A DNA stretch of 64,000 bases from Sclerodactyla briareus (lineage: Eukaryota > Echinodermata > Holothuroidea > Dendrochirotida > Sclerodactylidae): assembly GCA_026419785.1 (NCBI GenBank), contig JAODTK010005867.1:206501-270500 (forward strand), given 5' to 3'. Numbering within the stretch: position 1 is the stretch's first letter; every line of letters begins with the position of its first letter. Below are positions 36,660-49,179 of the stretch, one piece after another. The translations under genes were made by a program, and so were the position numbers. The notes under the pieces were generated by a model. The model saw only the letters and a program-made list of their open reading frames with translations, was not told the origin of the DNA and searched no databases.

Positions 36660-37598
36660 GATCGCACAATCCAATTATTCTGGGCAGGAAGGGTTTCCCG
36701 TGCTCGACGGCTTAGTATTGGCCAGTATGTGTGTTAATAAACAGACGTTCACAGCGGAAATTCGTGAACGAACATAAGCCAGTGACTAAAGAATACAAAC
36801 TGAGTTCTTTATTCAACTGGAAAGCTCCTCAACCGCGAAATGTGCGAAAATAGTGCAACAGTGCAATAGCGCCCTCTCACTCCCATAAACCAGCAGGACA
36901 TGTCATCGCCACACGAAACCGTTATCTATAAATAAATAAAATATTGATGATAAATGTTAAATTATAGTGTATGTAAGGCAAGAATGTCGACTTGCGCGAC
37001 CCCAAATTGTACTTAATCGCAGTCGGAGAGAGTCAATGGGGAAAAACGTTTCAAACTGTAGAGGTATAAAGTAGTGCCCCCCCCCCCCCCTCTCCAAACA
37101 GCTCAGCAGGCACGTACCGTCGAATTCTACCTAACAGCCTGCGTTATATGCAAATATGTACCAATTAAATTCTCCCATCGAAGGGGACTGACTTAGGCCC
37201 CCTTCATCCGGGGTCACAGCATGGGTGATGTTGTGCCTATCCTCTCGTTCTTCAAGTCGTAATGATCGCAATAGCAATACGTAACCGCCCGGCGGTCTTT
37301 CTCTCTAGTCCTGCACTCCAGCAATTTGCGTTGCGTTGGACTCGAATGCCCACGGCCTCCTGTATATTCTCTGACCCTTTGTTTTTGTCGGGCAGTATTG
37401 CTGGACACTTTGGAGTCCTCCTCGTAGGGTACAGCTAGCAAGCGACGGGATCTCGGCTCCAGCATTCTCTCGGAGTACCGGGCAAAAAAAAAACGGGGCT
37501 ACCTAAGCCTTCTTAGACATATTAGTTATATAAAGGAATCTGCGTTGGAACATATTTTCGATATGCGTCATTCTTAACAGTGACAATTCTCTCTCCAC

Positions 37599-37602
37599 TT
37601 AA
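37599..37602. repeat. TTAA target duplication, left
   Basis: TTAA directly before the inverted end GGCCGTGGTCACACTG. The second TTAA is at 43768-43771. Confidence 0.8.
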
Positions 37603-38747
37603 GGCCGTGGTCACACTGCTCGATTATTCTCAGTCGGCGATTATTTTGAGTCGCCCAGTCGATCGGCCGATCGCATCTCTAGCAAGAGTGGTTTCACCAT
37701 TGGCCCGATTCAATCGGCCGATTTATTACTTACAGATAGTTGTCCGATCCTATTCGGGTCCCACTTATATTTTGTTACAGTTCTCTCAAAGCACATGTTT
37801 CACTTGAAATAAATTGAATTATTAAAGGGGTTCATAGTGGGTTCACCCCGAGATTTCACGGGGCCAATTTGCAGAGAGGCTGATTGTGCCTTAATCAGTA
37901 CCATTGCGCCGCCGGGAATTTACAGTGAGGGCCCGCTGGGGGGCTTGCTTAACCACTCCCTGTTCTCTAGGGGGCGCCATGTCACATCTAAAGCGGATCG
38001 CCCGATTGGCGGGCGGAGCGAGCTGGCAAGAAATTTTCCAGCAAATCGGCCCCCCAGATAGCCAATGTTTATCTCATTAAAATGTGGGGCATGATTATTG
38101 CGCCAATCTCAAGAGGTTGCCAAAAAGTTGAGTAGTTTCTTGCAAATCACGTCCTTTGGGCTGGGCCCACCAAAACGACACTACTACTCTTTGCCGCGGA
38201 GCGCGTAAGTTCTGCCAACATTTCTTTTTTTGGGGGGGGGGGGCAATCGCCGAAAAAATGTTAACGCAGTTGCTCATAAGCCAAATATTTGAGGTAACTC
38301 TTTCACTTTCGCATTGTCGAGCTCAAGTCTCATAGTATTTTCATACAGTATCTGTGGAACAATGGTCACTCCCAGGCAGCGTCAAGCCAAATTCGGTGCG
38401 ATTTCCTGCAATCTTACCGGATTGTAGCTCCGACGATAATGGAGAGTAGAGGACAACTGTGTTCAATAATGTTCCAAACATATTCTAACTGTTTCACCTA
38501 GGGTTAGATTTTATCAGATTGTCCTCTATTTTTACCGGCCATGACACCTTTTTGAACCATATTGGCATGTTCAAAAACCATTGATATGTTCAAGTATTTG
38601 CTAATTACAAAATCTCCAAACCTGTCAATTGTGAGTTTTAATGGTGGGGCCGTGACGTTGACATTTAGAACAATGGTTTACACAATGAACACCGGTGTTA
38701 GTTTAAACACTAGTATTCGTTTCCTGGTGTTTGATAAACAATAAATC

Positions 38748-38800
38748 CAATAATAATAATAATAGTAGCCTCATCGGTTTCTTATCTAGCGCATATCAAC
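38748..38800 (-). mobile_element. Possible LINE/SINE 3'-tail fragment
   Basis: On the minus strand ATATGCGCTAGATAAGAAAC leads into TACTATTATTATTATT. The arrangement matches the other AGCGC...(TTA)n tails in this window, but it is too short for certainty. Confidence 0.35.
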
Positions 38801-40309
38801 AAAAACTAACAAAAAGTGAGAGAGATGTGTGACTCGAGAAAACGCCCCCCGCCCGCGTGCATGGAAACGCGGCTTACGAATACTATTATTTTCACAGATG
38901 TGTCTCAACCAACTTTAGGTTTTTAAATCATCCTCTCTCTCTAGTCCCTCTCCAAACTAGGAGGGGGAGACCGAAAGGAAAGACCTAAGTTCGGAGGTCT
39001 CATCTCCCTCATTCTCCCCTGTAGTGCGGGCACTGGCACTTTTCTGTGGCTTCGTAGGTCGTGTCAAATCCTTCCATGGTTCCGGTTTCATATTCCTAAG
39101 AAAAAAATTGCAATATTTTAGCCTACATCAACTGTGTTGAAACGGCGAACGCCGATTCTCTCGTAAAGGTGATCCAAGACAGGAATACACCAAATTCACC
39201 CGAATTCGATCTTTCACATCAACGTCAGCTAATCGGACACACAGCGCAACGCGGCTCTTCGGCTACTCATAGGAAAGTTTTCAACTTCTTTCAAAAATTA
39301 ATGACGTTATGGCAGATGAGCACCTAGACACAAAGTTTGCTCTCTCCCCCTCCTCTTATTGAAGTTAAATATATTACAACTCGCGAGGGTGACATTTTCC
39401 TGAAGTGAAACTTGTGCTAGCGAATCCATATTATTTTACTACTGAATTGTCATTTGCCATTTAGGTTTTTTTTTGACCCAATATGGGAACCGGAAGCTAC
39501 TGAGATATGAGATGCCTTAGAATATATAGTAATTTCTAGTAGATATCATAGTGGACTAGTGGAGGTTTCCTGTTGCCGCATCATGTCCTATACTTACGGC
39601 AGGGTATAGTAGTAGAAGGTAATAATTTTTTTGCAACGAATTTCAATCCCCACCACCCTCCTGTAACGTGGGGCATATCAGCTTACTATGTCATGGAAGA
39701 GGCCCCATGCCTCTCGCAGCCCCCCTGGCCACACATCTTAATTAACTTGCGAGCGCTCTAGTTTAAAGTTGAGCCACGTACCGTACCGAGTCTCGACCCC
39801 CTACCCTTCCTTCAAACAGGTGGACGCCCATGACACAACAATTGGATGATTCAGTCCCCCACAAGTTGTGAGCTGTTTAACTTAGCCCTTGTACTGCAGA
39901 TAAGGGGGGATGGAAAAATGAGTGCAATTAATAGAATGTAAATGAATGGATAATAGGGTGGATGCAGTGCCTAGCTAGCGTTCGGCTCGCCGTCTTTGAG
40001 ACGATTTTTTGGATGAGACGGCTTTTGAGACCGGCCCTATACTGGCTCTGTCCAGCCCCTAATTTACCGTGAATGAACTTGGAGAACAAACATAGCCTTG
40101 CCTAGCCTAGGCCTAATTAACCGAATCGGTCATCGCTGAAACCAATTCATACGTTGGCATATTGCTGCGGACTAATAAATTTCTAAATCGGAATGAGAAT
40201 ATCGCCATGGTACGAGGTCGGCGCAACGTTAGCGCTAGCGTCGCTACGTTCAGTACAAGCTCAGGCAACGAACGTCGCGCCGCTGCCTACGGTGTGGAAT
40301 TATTAAATA

Positions 40310-40344
40310 AATAAATAATATATATATAATATATATATAGATAT

Positions 40345-40404
<60 letters not shown>

Positions 40405-40407
40405 ATC
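40310..40407. repeat. (AT)n microsatellite
   Basis: Alternating AT with a few slips. A 'YIYIYI' minus-strand frame here is an artefact. Confidence 0.97.
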
Positions 40408-40592
40408 GCTTTTTTTTTTTTTTGGATGAACAAAACTTCCCCGTGGTCTGTCCAGAACTTTCTATTTTACCGCTCATAAATTTTGACCTGTTCATGTTCA
40501 ACTACTACATTCTTCGCCGAAACAAGTCCCTAGTACAATTCACCCAGCCGGTACCCCAAACGAACTGTGATTATTTTAGCAAGAAAACCGAA

Positions 40593-40867
40593 GCAAGGCA
40601 CATCTAAAATTAGTCGCAAAAGCTACCAAATCAACGCTAAACTTTCATGTATGATCGTTTTATCCACCAATTGTCTAATTAATCAAGTTCTTTCATTCAT
40701 AGAATTGTAGGCTAACGCAATTATAGCAAGGCACGATCTAAAATTAGTCGCAAAAGCTACCAAATCAACGCTAAACTTTCATGTATGATCGTTTTATTAT
40801 AATATCCACGAATTGTCTTATTGATCACTTTCGTTCATTCCTAGAATTGTAGGCTAACGCAATTATA
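40593..40867. repeat. Tandem duplication, ~133-bp unit
   Basis: Units 40593-40725 and 40726-40867 share GCAAGGCAC, ATCTAAAATTAGTCGCAAAA, CTTTCATGTATGATCGTTTT and GTAGGCTAACGCAATTATA. High similarity implies a recent event inside the TTAA-flanked element. Confidence 0.93.
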
Positions 40868-41319
40868 TGGCAGTATCGCTGATCGACGATCGTAAATAAA
40901 TCCCTCATAGTCAACAGGAAAATCCTATTGAAGTTGTGTGTGCGAGAGGTTCATTGCCGTCAGTCTGTAGACCTGGTATCGTTGTGTAGCGCGCAATGGG
41001 AATTGGAGCACATTGATGCTCGTGAACAGTATACAGGTGGTGACCTCGTGTTCCAAGCAGAGTCATATTTGAAAGTAGTGCACAGGCATGCATTGGGCGA
41101 GTGGAGCCCTGCAACCCCCCATAGCTTGCAATCACGTTACGTGTAAGCTGCGAGTCCGCAGCGGCTTGGATTTCGCAAATAATGCCAAATTCAAGCTCGC
41201 AACACACGTGGGGACATTTTTAACTTCATTTTAACAGATTGCGATAAAGTTGGCGATGGCGCGGCGGCGCTGGGATTGGGGGCAAAACAACAAACCTAGA
41301 CAGCACGGATTTTGGTAAT

Positions 41320-41465
41320 TTCAGTTAGTACACCGGATTTGGTAGCCAATACCGGTAATTTCCGCCAGTACCGATAATAGTAATTGTGCATTAGACCGTT
41401 GGTGCTGCGAGTACTAACGCTGCTGCGAGTACCGGTACCAATAATAACGATACCGGTATAACGCG
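41320..41465. repeat. Cluster of ACCGGT-centred short repeats
   Basis: Repeated (T)ACCGGTA(A)T and AGTACCGATAATA words, with GCTGCGAGTAC twice. Short imperfect direct and inverted repeats; function unknown. Confidence 0.6.
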
Positions 41466-43767
41466 CAACCCTAATCCACTGTTTTGCAGACTTTTATAAA
41501 AAACAGCCTGAACTTGTAGCTTTTATATCGCAATTTTGCGTCCAAAAAACAAGTGTGTCGCGTCGGGCTCAATTGAGGCGCAAATTGCGATGCGATACTG
41601 GCTAATGCGGGCCCTGAGTAGTCTGACACAGAGTTTTTGTTCATGAATACTAGTATAGGGCAATGTCCAATCATTATTGATCCATCATGTGAACCACTGT
41701 TACACCACTCACAAATCGAAAGCTCAAGTGCTGCAACAAAACACAAATAATAACGTTCATCCTAACCATAGTGCCACTCTTAGGTTTTGTACAAAGGCAA
41801 TATAATACTAGTGTTTCGTCTGCCTGAAATGAATTAATAATTCATGCTACCTACAGTATTTAGAAAACAATTTTCTCATTTTTATATCAATATCTGAATC
41901 ACATCGTCTTGCCATGCAGCTCGCGTACACCGTTACACGTATCTGTAAAAACGGCTTGCTGTTGGTCCGATTAGTGTATTTTTTTGAATGAGTGCTCCAC
42001 AAGCCATGCTGGAAAAGTTTTTGCCAAATGAGTTATATATTATACCAGGCATGAGTCAGTCGTGTGAGTTGAGAAAGTACAGCTGGCGCGTGCATTCCGT
42101 GGAAAGTAAGTGGCCCAGAGCAAAGCGGTGTAAAGTGACTGTGATATATACTAGCCTACCATGGCAGTACACTTTTGAAACTAGTGTTTCATAGCCATTT
42201 TTATGTTGTAATGCCCAAAATATCAGGATGGCTTAAATGTTTTCACACTTTTCTTAGCATGCATTTTACCTCAATTGTGTCCAAAAAACCATTGAAAAAG
42301 GCTGGGCTTCCAGGGGCCCTAAGGCGGGCTGGACCCTACCCGTTGATGGCTCACGCTTCGCGCTCGCGCTGCCGCCTTCGGCGCCAGATGGATAGCCATC
42401 TCAGCAATCAGTCACACAGGTGAGACACCCTACTGCAAATTCCTGGCTAAGGCCCTGGGTGGATGTCATGAGCCAGGGCCTTGGTGAGGTGCATTCTGAG
42501 CCATATTCTCCAATGAAATCCTGGATTCCTGGATCTGCGACAGGTTGGCAGTGATTGGCAGTGCCTCCTTTAAAGCCACTGATCCCCCAAATGAAAAGTC
42601 TGGCGCGTCACGATCGAAAAGGTTCGCAAGCCCTCACCCGCCTTCGCCCGCCGGCTACACTCCACAGCTGTTCATCCACAGTACGCCCCTGGCTCTGTTT
42701 ACATTACAGTCTGGTGCATTCTGATAATAGCCTATAATCGCAGGTTGAATGTTCAGGCTACTATAAGTCGGCTATAGAACAACAACAATCAACAGTAGCC
42801 TCTTACATTAGCCTAAGGTTACGGGGCCTAACAGTTAGGCCTAGATCAATGAAATCATAATTATATACACAGCGACTTGATAATGTTTTTTCCTTCATGT
42901 TTGTGTGAACTTTCGCCTCCAAAATCCCCCAGGGGAGCACGTTAGTGATTGTACATGATCAGATTTGTAGTAGCTCCCCAATGATTTGGGCTCATCCGTG
43001 AAGAAAAAACGTTCACTGCCGAAATCGAAATCCCAGCCATGTCGACGTACGGAACAGAGCACCAGTTTCGCGATAATAATTCGGAGCCGTTGCTAGGCGT
43101 TGCTCACTGCTAGTCTGTGATCACTTCGGTACTCTATAACGTTGAGAACACACTTCATAGTGTCAGTCTATGCACATAGGCCTAACGGCAGCACTAGTCG
43201 ATATCAAATGGCTAGAGACTATCTATTTGGGGTATTGTACACTAATAGGACTGAGTCAAAACACTACAAACGAGAATGTCACACTCAAACTGTCACAGAG
43301 GCCTAATGTTACGTCCCGCTGTACAACACAACACTGCTAATATAACACTAACGTATGGGCAAGTACTTAGGCTAGTGTGAGTACGAAGCTCTGTCCGATT
43401 CAGGTCACATAAATATACCATTTTGAGAAGTATTCTCCGACTTAGACGTGTGATAAGTGCCTCTCAGGGCGCATTGAATTATCTAATCTGTTATTCGTAA
43501 TTGATCAGCATCAGCCACGCTCGTAACATGATAGGTTATTCCCAATTGACTTACCGACATCGTGAATAACGAGAACACGAAACTCCCGGCCAAGAGGTTA
43601 GACTGGCCGATCACGACTCGGTCGGCCGATTAGAGTCTGACACGTCAGACTCGGATCGGCCGATTGGAAAAAAAAGAGTGGTCACACTGGCCGATTTCTT
43701 CAACGATTTCAGTTCTAGTCGGCCGACTCTTGAATCGGGCCTTAGAATCGGTCAGTGTGACCACGGC

Positions 43768-43771
43768 TTAA
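43768..43771. repeat. TTAA target duplication, right
   Basis: TTAA directly after the right inverted end. Confidence 0.8.
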
Positions 43772-44889
43772 CTCGTGTCACTCATCAGTAGAGAGAGATG
43801 CGTCTCCAGATGATTAGAGTCTTTTCTGATAGCTCTGTAATCTCCTAACGCTGGTTTTTGCAGAACTCAAAGAATGGCCTTCACACTAGTTCAACTTTTT
43901 TGTAGTAGACGATGTCGTTTGTCCTTAAAACAATCCACTTCTCCAGCGGCTATATGTATTTGCACGGCTTGACTGCACTACGGTCATGTATATTACCTTT
44001 CTATAAATAGTAAAGAAAAAGAAAATGTATAATGTCAGAGAGCAACTTTCGAGATTGAAACGGCCGTTCTTCCGCTGTCTCACCTAACGACGGTCACTTG
44101 GAATCTGAACATATCCAAGAATCAACATAGAAAGGAGGGCACTATTCCATTATGGAATCGCGGAAGCGTTCGAATAGAACAGTATCACAGCTCACAATAA
44201 CAACGAAAACAGTGATCTCCATCAATGAACTACGTTACTGAGGATTGGATTAGGTACCTTCATCGAATCACAATGTAATTTTCTGGTTGATGCGGGGTAT
44301 TGTGCCAAGTTTTATCAGTAGTCATATTACCGTCCTGTGTAATATCTTAGTAAAGGTGCTCTAGGCTCATGAATGGACGATTGCAGTTCCGTTGAATTAT
44401 CCGTCTTTCGGTCGAGTCGTTGAATAATCTAGCCGTCGGTCGGCGTTTTAAAGGATGTCAAGAGCCATTATTGGAGCGTTTTTTATTTCAGATTTTTCAC
44501 CTTGGTTCCTTTTAGGGTAGCACAGATATTGCGGAAGGTGGTTTGTTTACCGGTGTGGTATATGTTTGTATTTGTACTACTACGAGTCGACTTCAGCAAG
44601 TCTGGTAACGCCTTCAACGTTCGGGAAACCATACGCATCGAAATTGGAATAGCCTATGTCAAGTAGGATGCAATTTGGCCCTGTAGAAATATGAAAACAT
44701 CGATATATATTATTGTGAAACTTGCTGTACAATAGGTGTGAAATATTTGCTCGTTCTTTTTCGTAGGAAGGAGGAAAAGTTGTGGAGCCAGGTAACAGTA
44801 ATTTTGTATTTGACTGAGAGACTGAACCTTCGTGGTAACCAAAGGAACATAGTATATTAGTGTGGTGATAAAGTGTGTGCATCTAGTAT

Positions 44890-46581
44890 AGGGAATTAGG
44901 GCCTTCCCCCCCCCATTGATCAAGAATAAATGCAGAAAGTAAGGAGCGAGGAGCCAGAGCAGGGGACTTGGGGGAAGGGAAGCCAGGAAGAGCACAAGCG
45001 GTGCCCGGGGTGGGGGAGGGGGCACGCACACTGTCGAGGAGCAAAGCCAGGGACCAGACCATTAACAACTCTCTTAACAGTTTGTAATAATTTTCGGGGG
45101 AAAATAGAGAAAAAAGTCCAAAGAAATGTAAATGCGAAAAAATGCGGGTTTTTGACAGGAACTTTGACAGACAACCATACAACGGCGAAACGGTCATCAT
45201 GGTTTCAATGTAGCAGTTTTGGCCGGATTCGATGTGTGGCAAACTACTTGGAAATCCCAAGCCCATGCAGAGTGGGAAAACATATACTTTCTCAGCCATT
45301 GAGGTACTAGACCAGTGTTACCATAATGTTCCATCCATCCACACACACTGCTTTCAATTTCAGCTGTCTTGCCGGTCTCAACAGCAGAAGTCGAGCGCGT
45401 CTTTTCCAAAGTGGAAAAGACTGTCGTCAATTAGATGTTCCATGGGAGAGTACCGCCTACAAGCTTGATCCTGCTTCAAGCCCATCGGGAGCACATTCCT
45501 GTACCACCGATGTGGTAGACTATTTTCAAATTCGGCTTCGGCCGGCTGAACTTCAGTTGTCACTTTGACTATATCACACTAGGCAGAGGGTCGGAAAACT
45601 GCTGAATTCCATCGCGTCCACTAAATACAAAGGACATTCTTCACCCAACAATCTAGCCCTTACCATCGAATAGTTTAATCAAATCCCATTCACAGTACTC
45701 TCCGTGGAAACTTATCGTTGACCGGGGCGTGATCATCGAAGGTATTCTTATCAGTATTTATTTCGAGACACACAATGCAATCTAAGTATGACCCACTATA
45801 TTTTTTCCACAAACAATAATAACAATTTTATTCATGGGTTTACAGAAATTACACCCTTCTCCTAAGTTTGGTGGTTCTTCAAACATTTCCATGTACGACC
45901 ATATCATGACCCAATATAAGTCCTGTTTACGAGGATTCCAGGTCAAGCCTGATACTTCCATCAATAACAAGTTAAGATGACAAACGAGAAGAATATTCTG
46001 CCATGCCGACACGATTTAATTTAGATGAGAGGTTAATAACTGATCCTAGTGTGGGCGATCGTAAGGATCTCTGCTTGTTGAGCTATTGCAGCAAAAGAAT
46101 ACAATGCGAAGAATTATAGTATGGGTATCCTATCAAACACAAATTTCATATAAATTTCCTTAGCTGCCCATTAGTAATTGGTCTAATAACAAACATCGGG
46201 TGAGTTTGTTTTGAGTTATTGAAATTGGGAGTTAATTGGTGGAAAGATACAATATGAACAACAATAAACTACCAAATTTACATGTTCTGCTTATTGCTTC
46301 TCAGACAGTGACAATGGGCATTTTACAGAAAAGATCTCAAAGTGAAAATGTTGAGATGCACTCGTAAGGCTGGGAAGTGCCACTTCAAGCACCCTGGGGA
46401 GCAGTCAAACTTGACTTGTATTCTCAGTGCCAACCTCTGGTGATTGTGATCCGCTCAGTTAGTAGGCATGTAGACATAAAACTGTCCCGTCTTCTACTTT
46501 ATTACAATCTGGTCACTTCAACCCCCATGAAAAATCATGAATGCGGGTCTGGGCCGCTGTATTGTATGATTCTTCCTTGGC
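44890..46581 (+). mobile_element. Decayed hAT transposon segment with C-terminal dimerisation motif
   Basis: This interrupts the copy B homologue of the 620-bp repeat. The clear piece is at 45369-45431: in one frame it reads LPVSTAEVERVFSKVEKT, the conserved core of the hAT C-terminal dimerisation domain, and a stop follows at 45432-45434. The rest has no recognisable transposase, although forward frames of 126 and 80 codons occur (44930-45310, 45326-45568). The 44990-45060 stretch is unusually GC-rich. Exact borders are not resolved: sequence matching copy A ends near 44890. Intact hAT transposases exceed 500 residues, so only a remnant survives. Confidence 0.7.
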
Positions 46582-47097
46582 AGTGGCGTAGCCAATTGGG
46601 ACAGGGGGGAAAGAGCCTTTCCCCTTGGCAAGATTGTTAGAAATTAATTTTGAAAAATGTATATCAGGAAAAAAATTAACGCATATCAATATATAATATC
46701 AAAATAGTGATCAATTGTATTAATGTCTTCATGGCAGTGTTTAGTGTTGTATACTAGACAGCGACGGCAAGTCAAATAGCAGTGAAGTGCTCCAAACTTT
46801 GATAGACCCCACTGTTTAATTCAAAGGAAGAGACTCAGAGACTATGAATGGATTACTCGATCTGCATCTGTTGGCGCAAAAAATAGCAAATGACCCTGGA
46901 CTTGTTATTAAAATGCAAAAAATATTTTCAAAACGAGGTTTGTGTTTAGGTGTGCTACATTCCACAGATGCATCTAAGGGCATGAAAGTTTTAAAAAATT
47001 GTACGCCCCGCGCCAACTAAAGGTGGTGGCGCTTCGCTTAGATGACCTTGCGACAGGCAAACTTGCCCCCCCCCTTAAAAAAAAAAGCCTAGACACT
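46582..47097. mobile_element. Non-autonomous hAT element (~515 bp)
   Basis: The left end is CAGTGGCGTAGCC (46582-46594) with a G-rich and then C-rich subterminal stretch. The right end is C-rich (CTTGCCCCCCCCCTTAAAAA), followed by AGCCTAGACACTCCC, a worn match to the reverse complement of the left end. CAGTGGCGTAGCC is a widespread hAT terminus. Flanking octamers are not clear. No transposase; the 66-codon minus-strand frame at 46816-47016 is not recognised. Confidence 0.65.
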
Positions 47098-47467
47098 CCC
47101 TTGGTATCCGGAATAACGCGGGCATAATTTCCAACCACAAACAAATATTCTAGGAATTTTTAAGTAATCATGAGCCAGTGCAAAAAAACATTCAAAAGAC
47201 TTCATCGCAATATTGTTATATCCATGGCAGAGTATGATGTATGAATTAAAATGAAGAATGCCCTAATTTCGCCAACCGTCTTCTTTTCGGCCTCATTTCC
47301 GGTCATTGACAATTCGAGATAGTGTAACTTGTTTCGGGCCTCGTCTTCTCTAGTTTCCTTAGTTAGACTAGTATTATATCATGCAGATGAAAAAACTTCA
47401 ACAAACACGTGTGATCAATGAGATTATAGACAACTGCACTTCCCAATGACGATATGTTCCTTTCAGC

Positions 47468-47741
47468 CAGTGGCCCGTACCTGAAATATTTGTCTCTAGT
47501 GGGGAGAGGGGTTGAGGTCGGGACCCCGGGAAGTAGTCGCCTGCATTTATAGCCTAATCCTCCCTATTTGCCAATTATATGCAATTTATGGAACCTTGAC
47601 TCATGCTGCTGCCAAAATTTGCTAAAACAGCAGCGTAAAAACTTTACTGAACATTGAAAAGTGGTTTTGTGTTCCAAGTGTATTGGTCAAAAGGGTCAGT
47701 GGTTCTGGCCCCCCCCCCCCCCCCCCTGCGGACCTTACAAA
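47468..47741. mobile_element. hAT MITE, copy B unit 1
   Basis: Homologue of 16526-16809. The left end CAGTGGCCCGTAC is clear; the right end is eroded (TGCGGACCTTACAAATT). Confidence 0.7.
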
Positions 47742-48003
47742 TTCGAGCAAATCTGCTATTGGTAGCTCTTAAATGAAGACAAATCGCATATCGTTAAATT
47801 CATGGGCCAGAGTAAGTGATACAACTTCTTTCTAGCTGATTCCAAAAAGTCGATTGATATTTGAGATTTCATAACTTTTTCGCGGCCTCGTTTTCCTATA
47901 GTTTCCTGTAGTTATATTAAAACAAATAAGAAACCCAACGACAAGTATTATCATATGCAAGAATAAGAAACTGCCTGGTCCAGGTTATATGTGTTCATTT
48001 CAA

Positions 48004-48258
48004 CAGTGACTACCAAAGTTCGTCTGGGGGGGTGGGGGTTGGTTGGAACACAAGAGGAGTAGTTCGGCCATCATTTATATAGCCTCACCTCCCTATTTTT
48101 AGATGAATGCAATCTATGGGACCTGGCTATGACCTGCTGCTAGTGATGAACAGCAGCTTGTTTACAACTTCTAGTAAACAAAAAAGTGTTTTTGTGTAAA
48201 AATGTATAGGTCAAGGGGGTTCTGAATTCCGCCCCCCCCCCCCCCGCGTACGCCACTG
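48004..48258. mobile_element. hAT MITE, copy B unit 2
   Basis: The left end is eroded (CAGTGACTACC) and the right end intact (GTACGCCACTG). The flanking GCCTCGTTTTCCTATAG block also recurs (47330 and 47885), so a ~550-bp segment including the MITE was tandemly duplicated in copy B. Confidence 0.72.
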
Positions 48259-49126
48259 ATTTGCAGCAAATCTGCACTTGTGCTCTCAAATTGAAGGTCA
48301 AAGGGCTGCAGTAGTCATCTATAATTAACCAGCGGACCAAACTTCGTGTGAATAATATGCCCTTCAACTTGTGGAAAAATAACTGGAAGCCAGCTCGCAC
48401 ACGTGTGCTTTACACAAAATCTCTCGGTGTAGGCCCTGATGAATTTAGGGCGACACAAAATAGTCTCGGAATCCAGGTCAAGCGAACTTTGTTATAGCCC
48501 TGCTTTCAATATAGCATAAAAGGAAGATATATTAAGTCGAAGAATGAAAAGGGTAAAGGCAAATTATGTCGCTTCACATACGCAACGGATACGAAAACTC
48601 ATTCGTAGTTTGAATTTAGAAATTGAGGGGTGAAACATTAATTTATTAAACCCTGGTGTTAAAGAAGCTCTCTTAATTACATCAGTAAATGAAGGGGTGA
48701 CGCGCGCACATATCACACGAGCTGAACTACGTGGCCACGTGAGGGTATGTTGACTATGATGCAGGGTGGTTTGGTGCCCGGTTAAAAACGAATCGCCTTC
48801 AGCCAGTTTGCGGGTTGACATTTGCCGTCTCATTGGTGGACAGATTGCAGAACATGTCGCAAAATAGTGAGAAGGATAGTAAAATAATGTAACAGTGATC
48901 TTGCTGAATTTAGTCTTATACAGGATTCAAATTGCTGATGTTTTTTCCCCAGAAGTACGCTGGTGTCTTGTAATTTTAATAGTAGCTCTACAAACTGTGA
49001 TTGGCACAAAGTTAGTAGAGGCCGGCCTTCCATCCGTCCGGTTTATACCAAAAATTGTGCCTGTTGCCTTCTCGCTGGACGTTCAACACAAGGATGTGGA
49101 GCAGGGACAACGAGGGGGGGCAAATT

Positions 49127-49172
49127 GCATATATATATATAATTATATATTATATATATATATATATAGATA
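49127..49172. repeat. (AT)n microsatellite
   Basis: AT tract with a few breaks, at the left side of the Penelope-like segment. Confidence 0.95.
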
Positions 49173-49179
49173 TATAGAG

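Larger units (their letters stand above)
37603..43767. mobile_element. TTAA-flanked DNA transposon with GGCCGTGGTCACACTG ends (6.2 kb)
   Basis: The left end is GGCCGTGGTCACACTG (37603-37618) and the right end CAGTGTGACCACGGC (43753-43767), an inverted repeat with one base difference. TTAA flanks both ends. Copy A shows the unfilled site at about 14345-14360 (CTCTCCACTAACTTCGTATC). Both subterminal regions repeat the palindrome TCGGCCGA: at about 37674 and 37710 on the left, and about 43622, 43655 and 43720 on the right. TTAA duplications are known for piggyBac and Kolobok elements. piggyBac ends normally start CC(C/T), so Kolobok-like is favoured, as inference. No open frame above 100 codons and no transposase motif were seen, so it is non-autonomous or decayed. 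It carries several local repeats. Confidence 0.82.

Noticed and set aside
37837..38061. 74-codon frame rich in Arg, Gly and Pro
   Set aside because: It lies in the subterminal part of the TTAA element, where the composition is GC-rich. No motif.
44883..45310. Overlapping frames of 125-138 codons on both strands
   Set aside because: Three frames are open at once in a GC-rich patch, a sign of composition rather than coding. No recognised domain apart from the separate hAT motif downstream.
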